Positions 1-5,539 of a stretch of 7,102 nt of DNA are shown here, piece by piece (position 1 is the stretch's first letter; each line of letters begins with the position of its first letter). Made by a program: the position numbers and the translations under genes. The stretch is taken from the NCBI GenBank assembly GCA_002328465.1, contig DCUE01000002.1:1-7102 (forward strand). The letters are read 5' to 3'. The notes below the pieces were generated by a model that saw only the letters and a program-made list of their open reading frames with translations, was not told the DNA's origin and made no database searches. Source of the DNA: Candidatus Dojkabacteria bacterium UBA2222 (GTDB taxonomy: Bacteria; Patescibacteriota; Dojkabacteria; SC72).

Positions 1-2
1 AT

Positions 3-272
3 CTTTCTCATAAACTTTTAGATAAAGGTATTAAGGTAAACTCCTTACATGGAGATAAAAGACAAACACAAAGAACACGTATAATCGAGGCTTTTAAAAA
101 AGATTACCTTAATATATTAATAGCTACAGATGTAGCATCAAGAGGATTAGACATTAACAATATTAGCCATGTTATAAACTACGATATTCCACAAAACTAT
201 GATGATTACATTCATAGAATTGGAAGAACTGGTAGAGCAGGTAAAAAGGGATATGCCCTTACATTTGTTTAA
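3..272 (+). CDS. DEAD-box ATP-dependent RNA helicase, C-terminal fragment (5' end outside window)
   Basis: This is the last 89 codons of a DEAD-box RNA helicase, read in frame from base 3 to a TAA stop; the ATPase half with the DEAD motif lies upstream of the window. Visible are the C-terminal RecA-like domain motifs: 'LHGDKRQTQR' (the HGD-QxxR region), motif V 'ATDVASRGLDI' and motif VI 'HRIGRTGRAG', whose arginines complete the ATP site in this family. The family unwinds short RNA duplexes in ribosome assembly, cold adaptation or mRNA turnover; which role applies here cannot be told. The protein stops only eight residues after the second arginine-glycine of motif VI (KKGYALTFV), so the usual final helix and any RhlE/CsdA-type basic tail are missing. 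No continuation is seen in the other frames just downstream, so this looks like a naturally short form and not a frameshift. Family identity is very secure; subfamily is not. Confidence 0.95.
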   Translation, partial: LSHKLLDKGIKVNSLHGDKRQTQRTRIIEAFKKDYLNILIATDVASRGLDINNISHVINYDIPQNYDDYIHRIGRTGRAGKKGYALTFV

Positions 273-291
273 TATTTTCTAAAAATTTTTA

Positions 292-345
292 CTCTTTCAT
301 ATTGCCAAAAGTATTTACGCAATATAATATGGAGATATGAAAGAG
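292..345. repeat. Nested inverted repeats over the promoter and start of the 337 gene
   Basis: A perfect 11-bp inverted repeat has arms CTCTTTCATAT (292-302) and ATATGAAAGAG (335-345), so the right arm covers the ATG at 337. A second perfect 7-bp repeat, ATATTGC (299-305) and GCAATAT (319-325), shares four bases with the first left arm, so the two cannot pair together. The -10 box lies between the outer arms. It could be an operator, or a hairpin hiding the start codon on read-through transcripts from the helicase gene. An 11-bp match in such AT-rich DNA may also be chance. Confidence 0.4.
302..328 (+). promoter_or_regulatory. Putative promoter of the 337-2672 operon
   Basis: TTGCCA (302-307, five of six to the -35 consensus) is followed by a short 15-base spacer and a consensus TATAAT (323-328). 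The -10 ends eight bases before the ATG at 337, so transcription would begin at about 335-337 and the mRNA would have almost no leader. GGAG at 331-334 is only two bases from the ATG, too close for a ribosome binding site. Confidence 0.5.
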
Positions 346-912
346 AAAATTAAAAGATTACTTCTTGTTATTATCACAGCAATTCTCTTTTCCCTCACAC
401 TAGGATTATCCATTCTAAATGCAGGATATGTATTCACATATTTCCAAATTGATCCTGAGACATCTCAGAAAGAAAAACAGGAAAAAGAAGAACTAGAAAT
501 AGAGGTGTGGAAAAATGAAATTGAACTTAAATATTTAGACAGATACTGTCAAATATCAGAATTATTACCCCAAAATGATTCCCCTGTTATAAGTATAGAA
601 GTAGATAGATATGCCGGTTCTCTTGAAATCTCTACCCCCTTTAACCCTTTCCCTGGTCATTCAAAAGTATACGAGGTAGGAACTGTTACCCAAAGTGATT
701 CAAATACAATAGATATCAATGGAGATAAGATGAAACTGTATAGGATTGAACTAACAAAGGATTCCAATACATATATTGAATATGTTAGCCATCGAGATAT
801 TCCTCTTTTCTATATTGTTAAAGATGAGGCTAGTACAGAATATCTTCTTTACCCAAGTGTTATTCAATACAAGGACCTAATCTCTAAAGAGTATTACATA
901 GAAATCATATAA
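337..912 (+). CDS. Signal-anchored envelope protein of unknown function (191 aa)
   Basis: I do not recognise the family. The basic start MKEKIKR is followed by one hydrophobic segment (about residues 8-36) with no clear signal-peptidase site, so the protein is probably anchored with its N-terminus inside and about 155 residues outside. Residues 44-75 are rich in Glu/Lys and look helical, perhaps a short coiled coil. The remainder (83-191) alternates hydrophobic and polar residues like a beta-rich domain, with a single Cys at 71 and no catalytic motif that I can see. The junction 'VFTYFQIDPETSQK' (32-45) closely resembles 'IFTYYVDIDSQISYK' in the next gene, which starts two bases after this stop; the pair is probably co-transcribed and may act together at the cell surface. 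The ATG follows a TATAAT box at leaderless spacing. The gene is very likely real; function is unknown. Confidence 0.85.
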   Translation: MKEKIKRLLLVIITAILFSLTLGLSILNAGYVFTYFQIDPETSQKEKQEKEELEIEVWKNEIELKYLDRYCQISELLPQNDSPVISIEVDRYAGSLEISTPFNPFPGHSKVYEVGTVTQSDSNTIDINGDKMKLYRIELTKDSNTYIEYVSHRDIPLFYIVKDEASTEYLLYPSVIQYKDLISKEYYIEII

Positions 913-914
913 AT

Positions 915-2672
915 ATGGAAGAGATAAAACAGGAAATTAAAAATGTTGATAAAAAGAAAGGTAAAATAACCTTAGGAAAGGTTGCAATTGTACTCCTTCT
1001 TCTTTTTGTTGTTAATTTTTTCCTTGCTTTCATATTTACCTATTATGTAGATATTGATAGTCAAATATCTTATAAAACTGATATTGAAAGATTAAAAGGA
1101 GAACTTAACTCTCTTGGAGAAGAATTGGATTCCAAGAGACAGAGTCTTGATTGTCAGCCAACTGAAGAAATTTCTGAGAAAGTGGAAGTCCCAGTTGAGA
1201 TTGATTTCTATTCCCAATACACAGAACCTATCAAAGTTCCTCAGATATGTACAGATTGTGTAATAAGGGAGGTTGGCTCGGTACTTTACTCTTCGTCTCT
1301 TCCAAAATCATTTTTAGGTCTTAAATACTTGGTGGTTACAATAGAGGTTGATGATGAAGATTGGGGGGAATATACACAAGTACTACGTTTCTTGGCGGAT
1401 AAGACATATACCAATTTCTATCTATTTGAGGATCTGAGTGATACATATGGAGTTACTCTGAACAAAGATTTGAAATACAATGTTGAGTATTCCCCTGTTT
1501 TACAAACTAGTATATTGCCAGAAGATTTAGATGATATTGGACATTTTAAGAGTAATAACAACCTCTTCTTTACTGTAGGTCATACAACAACATATTACGG
1601 TTCTCAAGTTGATGTAGAACCCTTTGATACATATAAAGGAATAAAGATATATGTTAGTAAGGAAGACCCTGATTCTTACTATATTAAAGATAGAGAAAAT
1701 TTCTTCGTATTTTTAGTTTTCATTCCCTCTATTGCAGTTGATATAGGATATGACGAACCATATCCAATTATATGGAGTGATAATAGCGAAAATATATACA
1801 ATTTTGATTATGGGTATGATGGCTGTGGTCTTTATGAATTAAGAAGTTCAGGTGTTGATAAGTCTGAATTAAAAATAACTGGATATAGAATTGGCAACAA
1901 AGAACCCATATATGAATATATTGATACAGGGAATACTAATCTAAGAAAAACATATGACGAAGATTATTTGCAATATATCTATGCCGATGATGAGAAGGAT
2001 TCTGGTAAACCAAAATTAACATATGAAGAGTTTGTAACATTGCATCCCATTATTTTCTGGGAAGATGAGACTGGGAGAATGATAATGTTCTATAACTCGA
2101 GATTTGTAATAAGGGGTGGTTGTGCAAAGCCAATAGTTTACCTTTATCCTGAGCAAGAAACAGATATTACTGTTAAAGTAATACCTACAACAGGATATCT
2201 AACATTTACATATCCTAAGTACAATGACATATGGGAAGTTACTGCTAACAAAAATGGTGTGATTAAGGATAGATCTGGAAATAGTTATGAGTATCTATGG
2301 TGGGAATCAAAGAGTGATTATCTTCCTGATATGCAGAGTGGTTTTGTTGTTAAATATGAAAACTTAAATATATTCTTCGACCTAATTCTTACAAAAGCAG
2401 GATTCAATCATAAAGAAATAAAAGATTTTAAAGAGTATTGGATTCCAACAATGGTAAGTGAATATACCCCCTACTTTAGAATCTCATTCTTACAGAATGA
2501 AGCCGTTGATACAATCGCTAATCTTGTTATAAATCCTTCTCCTGATACAGAAATACGATTATTTATGATTTATGACAGATTATTCGAAAAGGAAAGTATT
2601 CCAATCCAAGAAATTAAAACTACAGAAAGAAATGGATTTGTAGTAACAGAATGGGGAGGAACTAGAAGGTAA
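915..2672 (+). CDS. Signal-anchored surface protein with C-terminal 'KPIVYLYP...VVTEWGG' domain (585 aa)
   Basis: A lysine-rich cytoplasmic start (1-20) leads to one transmembrane helix (about 22-44), then a probable coiled coil (50-80) and a large exported part. Residues about 95-370 are beta-rich and unrecognised, with C112/C115 as a CxxC pair and an isolated C304. From about 371 the sequence reads as a recognisable module: 'YEEFVTLHPIIFWEDETGR', then 'GGCAKPIVYLYPEQETDI' (401-418), 'YEYLWWES' (458-465), 'GFVVKYENL' (476-484), a helical stretch ending 'EYWIP' (507-511), and a closing 'GFVVTEWGGTRR' (574-585). From memory, domains with the same KPVIYLYP and EWGG landmarks occur in uncharacterised proteins of Patescibacteria; I know no assigned function or accession. 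The aromatic content might suit glycan or protein binding, but this is inference. It starts two bases after the previous stop with no Shine-Dalgarno, suggesting translational coupling. No terminator hairpin follows. Confidence 0.9.
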   Translation: MEEIKQEIKNVDKKKGKITLGKVAIVLLLLFVVNFFLAFIFTYYVDIDSQISYKTDIERLKGELNSLGEELDSKRQSLDCQPTEEISEKVEVPVEIDFYSQYTEPIKVPQICTDCVIREVGSVLYSSSLPKSFLGLKYLVVTIEVDDEDWGEYTQVLRFLADKTYTNFYLFEDLSDTYGVTLNKDLKYNVEYSPVLQTSILPEDLDDIGHFKSNNNLFFTVGHTTTYYGSQVDVEPFDTYKGIKIYVSKEDPDSYYIKDRENFFVFLVFIPSIAVDIGYDEPYPIIWSDNSENIYNFDYGYDGCGLYELRSSGVDKSELKITGYRIGNKEPIYEYIDTGNTNLRKTYDEDYLQYIYADDEKDSGKPKLTYEEFVTLHPIIFWEDETGRMIMFYNSRFVIRGGCAKPIVYLYPEQETDITVKVIPTTGYLTFTYPKYNDIWEVTANKNGVIKDRSGNSYEYLWWESKSDYLPDMQSGFVVKYENLNIFFDLILTKAGFNHKEIKDFKEYWIPTMVSEYTPYFRISFLQNEAVDTIANLVINPSPDTEIRLFMIYDRLFEKESIPIQEIKTTERNGFVVTEWGGTRR

Positions 2673-2706
2673 TATGTATTTCAATTTACCCATAATAAAG
2701 ATTTTC

Positions 2707-2735
2707 TTGTTATCTCAGTCTAAATGAGATATAGT
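2707..2735 (+). promoter_or_regulatory. Putative promoter of the zinc-ribbon gene
   Basis: TTGTTA (2707-2712, four of six) is separated by the ideal 17 bases from TATAGT (2730-2735, five of six). Transcription would start near 2742, leaving a leader of about 26 bases before the ATG at 2768. That leader is A/T-rich and contains no Shine-Dalgarno sequence. The promoter suggests that the zinc-ribbon gene is expressed separately from the upstream pair, although no terminator separates them. Confidence 0.5.
2711..2731. promoter_or_regulatory. Palindrome TATCTCA-N7-TGAGATA, candidate operator
   Basis: Perfect 7-bp inverted arms at 2711-2717 and 2725-2731 are separated by seven bases. The 21-bp palindrome spans almost exactly the spacer between the proposed -35 and -10 boxes and overlaps each box by two bases, a classic site for a dimeric repressor. 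It could alternatively form a weak RNA hairpin on read-through transcripts from the upstream gene, but no T-run follows, so it is not a standard terminator. Confidence 0.45.
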
Positions 2736-2767
2736 GTAAAGCCGTTTTAAACTTATTAATTATAAAA

Positions 2768-3367
2768 ATGGGAAGATTTGATAGAAATAGTAGTAGAAGA
2801 CCTAGTGGAAGAGATTCTGGAAGAAGAGCTGAGATGTTTCCAGCAGTTTGTGATAAATGTGGTAAAGATTGCCAAGTACCATTCAGACCATCAGGAGATA
2901 AACCAATCTACTGTAGCAACTGTTTTGAAAAACAGGGTGGAGGAAGTTCCGATAGATTTGAAAGAAGAGATGACAGCAGAAGAAGTTTTGGTGGATCAAG
3001 AGATAGGGGTGATAGAGGGAATAAAGAGATGTTTTCTGCAGTATGTGATGATTGTGGTAAAGATTGTCAGGTTCCTTTCAATCCTAGCTCAGACAAACCT
3101 ATCTACTGTAGTAAATGTTTTGAGAACAGAGGTAATACACATGATGGAAATAGCAGTGGTGGGGGTAATAACAAGCAAAGTGAGCAGTTAGAACTTATTA
3201 TCAGAAAATTAGATCAAGTTATTGCAGCTTTAGAATCTAAATGTGAACCTTGTAACTGCGAACCTAAGGCTGAAAAGAAAGAAACTGTTAAGAAAGAGGT
3301 TGTAAAAAAAGCAAAGAAGGAAGTTGTTAAGAAAACAAAAGCAGTAAAGAAAGCTAAGAAGGAGTAA
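2768..3367 (+). CDS. Double CxxC-x17-CxxC zinc-ribbon protein with Lys-rich tail (199 aa)
   Basis: The N-terminus (1-21) is rich in Arg, Ser and Gly. Two near-identical zinc-ribbon modules follow: C28-x2-C31, x17, C49-x2-C52, and C93-x2-C96, x17, C114-x2-C117, each with an extra Cys in 'CGKDCQVPF' (C35, C100). An Arg/Gly/Asp linker joins them. This exact spacing matches the CxxC-x17-CxxC domain known from archaea and candidate-phyla bacteria, presumed to bind Zn. After a Gly/Asn linker comes a helical, probably coiled-coil stretch (about 137-157), a third cysteine cluster C159-x2-C162-x-C164, and a tail of repeated KKEVVKK/AKK units (169-199) like a histone-H1-type basic tail. Basic ends plus zinc ribbons suggest nucleic-acid or ribosome binding, with the coil allowing oligomers; this is inference. 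It has its own promoter and candidate operator, and ends seven bases from the convergent methyltransferase stop. Confidence 0.92.
   Translation: MGRFDRNSSRRPSGRDSGRRAEMFPAVCDKCGKDCQVPFRPSGDKPIYCSNCFEKQGGGSSDRFERRDDSRRSFGGSRDRGDRGNKEMFSAVCDDCGKDCQVPFNPSSDKPIYCSKCFENRGNTHDGNSSGGGNNKQSEQLELIIRKLDQVIAALESKCEPCNCEPKAEKKETVKKEVVKKAKKEVVKKTKAVKKAKKE
2831..2926 (+). repeat. Zinc-ribbon module, copy 1
   Basis: This encodes residues 22-53 of the zinc-ribbon protein, from 'EMFPAVCDKCGKDCQVPF' to 'YCSNCF', with four presumed Zn ligands C28, C31, C49 and C52. It is the first half of an internal duplication; copy 2 is at 3026-3121. Confidence 0.85.
3026..3121 (+). repeat. Zinc-ribbon module, copy 2
   Basis: This encodes residues 87-118, from 'EMFSAVCDDCGKDCQVPF' to 'YCSKCF', with presumed ligands C93, C96, C114 and C117. 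It has the same length as copy 1 and differs at only a handful of residues (for example P/S, K/D, R/N, G/S, N/K), while third-codon positions differ more. This suggests an older duplication kept by selection on the protein. Confidence 0.85.
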
Positions 3368-3374
3368 TATCAAA

Positions 3375-4409
3375 TTATTTCTTTCTAAGAAGAGCTGTTA
3401 CCTCCTGTCTATTATGAAATAGACTCCTTATCTTTAAAACATCGTACTTCATATTCAAGATTTTGGTAGCCTCCTTTACACTCTCTCTTGGACGAATCGG
3501 AAGCTTAAGTGTAACAATTGCATATCCCTTCTCTTTTAATGCTTCAGATAGGCTATTCATAATGTCTCCTGTTATTTGAGGATCTATATTCATATCATTT
3601 ACAATCAAATCGAAACTCTCTTTGAATTTCAAATCTTCAATCTTACATTTCAAATGTGTAATATTGGGATTATCTTGTAAAGATATATCCAACATCCCAG
3701 GATCTACAGATGTCACTTTATATCCATAATCAACCAAAACCTTTGTCCATCCACCGGGAGAAGCACCTAAATCAAGTGCACTACCATCTTTTCTCAATTC
3801 CATCTTAAATACTGCTAATGCTTCTTTTAATTTGTTCTCTGCTCTAGAAATTTCCCTTCCTGTTCTTGAACATATCCTATGCTCATCACTTTGGAAATTA
3901 AGATTGTCACTACTCTTAGAGAACCCAATATAGTAATCAAATTTGTTTATGAGAACTGATATTACAAATATATCCTCATTAAGTATTTCCTTATCAGAAA
4001 AAGAAGGTATATATCCCTCATTGAAGTACATATTCCCAATATAAACCTCCAAATCTTTTGAAGAGTAAGATAAATTGGCGTCTACAATTCTACATTGAAC
4101 AGAAAACTTACTTCCCTTCGCCATCTCAACTATCTCCCTTATACCATTTAATAAAATATCTCTATCAGATTCTAATGTCCCTGTAATCTTTCCTGTTCTC
4201 ATTACAGGCATAATATGTTTAACAAAGATTGGGGTATTTTTTTTATATAAATCAAATACTTTACTAAATGACTTTTTGCTATTAATTAATGCAATACTAT
4301 CTGAGATATCTTTGTCAAAATACACGCTCTTATCTAAATCAGTTAACTCAGCTTTTAAAATGTTTTTGAAGTATGGGGTAAATGTTATTATATAAGCACT
4401 TTTGTTCAT
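3375..4409 (-). CDS. RlmM-like 23S rRNA 2'-O-methyltransferase (THUMP + FtsJ-type domain, 344 aa)
   Basis: This SAM-dependent enzyme is predicted to 2'-O-methylate a ribose in RNA, most likely rRNA. The N-terminal half (about 60-165) has the length and position of the RlmM THUMP-containing RNA-binding region and leads into 'SDEHRICSRTGREISRAENKL'. The C-terminal Rossmann domain has the SAM loop D213-LGASPGGWT-222 and the acidic turn 'SVDPGM' (234-239). All four FtsJ/RrmJ-type catalytic residues are in place: K193 (ENKLKEA), D272 (VNDMN), K302 (VTLKLP) and E336 (NRQEVT). The ending 'LFHNRQEVTALLRKK' parallels the E. coli RlmM ending 'LYHDREEVTVHVRR' as I recall it, and total length is near RlmM's (about 366 aa). 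E. coli RlmM targets C2498 of 23S rRNA; the target here is inferred. It is the second gene of an operon, 13 bases after the phosphatase stop, without a Shine-Dalgarno. I left the symbol blank because orthology is untested. Confidence 0.9.
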   Translation of the reverse strand: MNKSAYIITFTPYFKNILKAELTDLDKSVYFDKDISDSIALINSKKSFSKVFDLYKKNTPIFVKHIMPVMRTGKITGTLESDRDILLNGIREIVEMAKGSKFSVQCRIVDANLSYSSKDLEVYIGNMYFNEGYIPSFSDKEILNEDIFVISVLINKFDYYIGFSKSSDNLNFQSDEHRICSRTGREISRAENKLKEALAVFKMELRKDGSALDLGASPGGWTKVLVDYGYKVTSVDPGMLDISLQDNPNITHLKCKIEDLKFKESFDLIVNDMNIDPQITGDIMNSLSEALKEKGYAIVTLKLPIRPRESVKEATKILNMKYDVLKIRSLFHNRQEVTALLRKK

Positions 4410-4422
4410 ATTAACAATGAAA

Positions 4423-5118
4423 TCAAGAGATTAATTCTTTGTAATCTTGAATAACAAAATCGGATAATTGGTATACAAAATCTTCATTCCAACCCCTATT
4501 AAGAACCCCTACTGTAAACAATCCCGCACCCTTTGCAGATTGTAAACCGTAGAAAGAATCCTCGAAGGCAATACACTCTTCATTTGTACACCCAAGATAT
4601 TCAATCCCTTTCAGAAATGCCTCTGGAGCGGGTTTACCCCTTACTACAGCAAATCTATCAAACACCTTTTCAAAATACTCATATACCTTAAAATGTGTAA
4701 GCATCTTCTTAACGTGCTCCTCTCTTGAAGATGTAACTATTATCATCCTTTTGTCATTTTCTTTTAAGTATTTCAAGAATTCCACTATTCCAGGTAATAA
4801 ATATATTTCATTGTTGAGCTGCTCCTCTATTAATCTCTTTTTATGTATATAGAAGTGGGTATTAATTTCTTCAGAAGAGAAATCCTTTATTCCACTTTTC
4901 CCTAAGAACTCAACTAATCCATTCTTAGAACCTCTCCCTGAAATATATTTCATAAATTCTTCTCTTGAGAAATCTAAATTGAACATCTCTTTAAACACCA
5001 ATGCAAAGGCATCTACATTTAATTTGTCTAGATTAACCAATGTACCGTCAAAATCAAAGAGGAATGCTTTGGCATCTTGTACCTTTCTCTTACACTCTTT
5101 TAAATTTACTTTTTTCAT
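4423..5118 (-). CDS. HAD-superfamily hydrolase, phosphatase/beta-phosphoglucomutase-like (231 aa)
   Basis: This is a cytoplasmic Mg-dependent haloacid-dehalogenase-type phosphohydrolase or phosphomutase. All four HAD motifs are present: motif I 'FDFDGTL' with nucleophile D22 and acid/base D24; motif II T129/S130 in 'IIVTSS'; motif III K162 in 'RGKPAPEAF'; and motif IV E186-D187-S188 in 'AFEDSFYG'. A helical cap sits between motifs I and II (about 31-105), as in subfamily I members such as phosphoglycolate phosphatase and beta-phosphoglucomutase. The 'GKPAPE' and 'FEDS' wording is typical of that group, but the substrate cannot be read from the sequence. The 20 residues before motif I are longer than usual; a promoter with its -10 seven bases before this ATG supports the start. 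It is the first gene of an operon with the rRNA methyltransferase downstream. It ends in TGA, the only non-TAA stop in the window. Confidence 0.93.
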   Translation of the reverse strand: MKKVNLKECKRKVQDAKAFLFDFDGTLVNLDKLNVDAFALVFKEMFNLDFSREEFMKYISGRGSKNGLVEFLGKSGIKDFSSEEINTHFYIHKKRLIEEQLNNEIYLLPGIVEFLKYLKENDKRMIIVTSSREEHVKKMLTHFKVYEYFEKVFDRFAVVRGKPAPEAFLKGIEYLGCTNEECIAFEDSFYGLQSAKGAGLFTVGVLNRGWNEDFVYQLSDFVIQDYKELIS

Positions 5119-5125
5119 ATCTTAG

Positions 5126-5154
5126 ATTCTATCAGCTTAATATGTAGGTCTCCA
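5126..5154 (-). promoter_or_regulatory. Putative leaderless promoter of the HAD/methyltransferase operon
   Basis: On the minus strand, TGGAGA (5154-5149, four of six to the -35 consensus) stands 17 bases before TAGAAT (5131-5126, five of six to the -10 consensus). Seven bases separate the -10 from the ATG at 5118, so the first transcribed base would be at or next to the start codon. No Shine-Dalgarno is present. Confidence 0.55.
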
Positions 5155-5185
5155 CTATTTTCTTAAATAAATATTACAAAGTAAC

Positions 5186-5539
5186 TTGTTTGAAAGAAAG
5201 TACCAAGAATGCTATAATGACTTTCTTTTTAATATATTAGAACTTTTACATATGTCACCAATGATAATGAATCGAAGGGGAGAAATGGAATGGTGCCCAG
5301 AGAAGATAACTTCTGAAGTTAATTTAGGACACGTAGATGAAGATCAAAGATTCCTATGCACAGTAGAATCAACTGCGAGAGTATTAAGATTTCTTAGAGA
5401 GGGGAAACTCTCAGAAGAGTCTTTTGTTGATGGACTTTCAAAAAATGCTAAACACTTAGGTATCTCTGAGGAGTTACTTCTTGATTTAGCACATAATCAG
5501 ATATTAGAACAGGAAAGTACTGAATCAACTGCTGCTTAA
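5186..5539 (+). CDS. Small acidic protein of unknown function (117 aa from TTG; 95 aa if ATG 5252)
   Basis: I do not recognise this protein. It is acidic and mainly helical, without signal peptide or membrane segment, so probably cytoplasmic. Cysteines at 9, 37 and 56 form no metal-binding spacing. The half from about residue 53 (TVESTARVLRFLREGKLSEES, ISEELLLDLAHNQIL) looks like a bundle of short amphipathic helices. The start is uncertain. The longest frame opens at TTG 5186, just after an in-frame stop at 5168-5170, and residues 1-22 look like plausible protein. However, a near-consensus promoter (5190-5218) lies inside that stretch, and a transcript from it could only use ATG 5252 or later (5261, 5267). 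Neither start has a Shine-Dalgarno. The stop overlaps the convergent kinase-like gene's stop in the shared TTAA (5536-5539). Clean coding frame supports a real gene. Confidence 0.7.
   Translation: MFERKYQECYNDFLFNILELLHMSPMIMNRRGEMEWCPEKITSEVNLGHVDEDQRFLCTVESTARVLRFLREGKLSEESFVDGLSKNAKHLGISEELLLDLAHNQILEQESTESTAA
5190..5218 (+). promoter_or_regulatory. Near-consensus promoter inside the 5' end of the 5186 frame
   Basis: TTGAAA (5190-5195, five of six), a 17-base spacer and a perfect TATAAT (5213-5218) make this the best-matching promoter in the window. Transcription would start near 5225, about 27 bases before the in-frame ATG at 5252. If used, it would make the TTG start at 5186 untranscribed from this promoter. 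In AT-rich coding DNA, chance matches do occur. Confidence 0.45.

Noticed and set aside
281..290. AAAAATTTTT palindrome after the helicase as a terminator
   Set aside because: A self-complementary A/T run with no loop or GC stem; it cannot form a stable terminator hairpin.
331..334. GGAG as a Shine-Dalgarno site for the 337 gene
   Set aside because: It is only two bases from the ATG, too close for ribosome pairing, and lies upstream of or at the transcription start predicted from TATAAT 323-328.
2761..2766. TATAAA next to the zinc-ribbon ATG as a -10 box
   Set aside because: It ends one base before the ATG, so transcription would begin inside the gene; the TTGTTA-17-TATAGT pair upstream is better placed.
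2778..3191. Long open frame overlapping the zinc-ribbon gene in another plus-strand frame
   Set aside because: It is a shadow of the zinc-ribbon gene. Its product is a Val/Ile/Glu-rich string without domain features, while the other frame encodes two well-formed CxxC-x17-CxxC modules.
3407..3424. Hairpin GTCTATT-ATGA-AATAGAC as a terminator for the convergent genes
   Set aside because: It lies within the coding end of the methyltransferase (the conserved FHNRQ codons), is AT-rich and is not followed by a T-run on either strand.
4411..4425. TGA as a possible glycine codon (as in some Patescibacteria lineages)
   Set aside because: Reading through the phosphatase TGA would add only Gly-Phe-His-Cys before TAA. 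No gene in the window has an internal in-frame TGA and glycines are all GGN, so the standard code is favoured.
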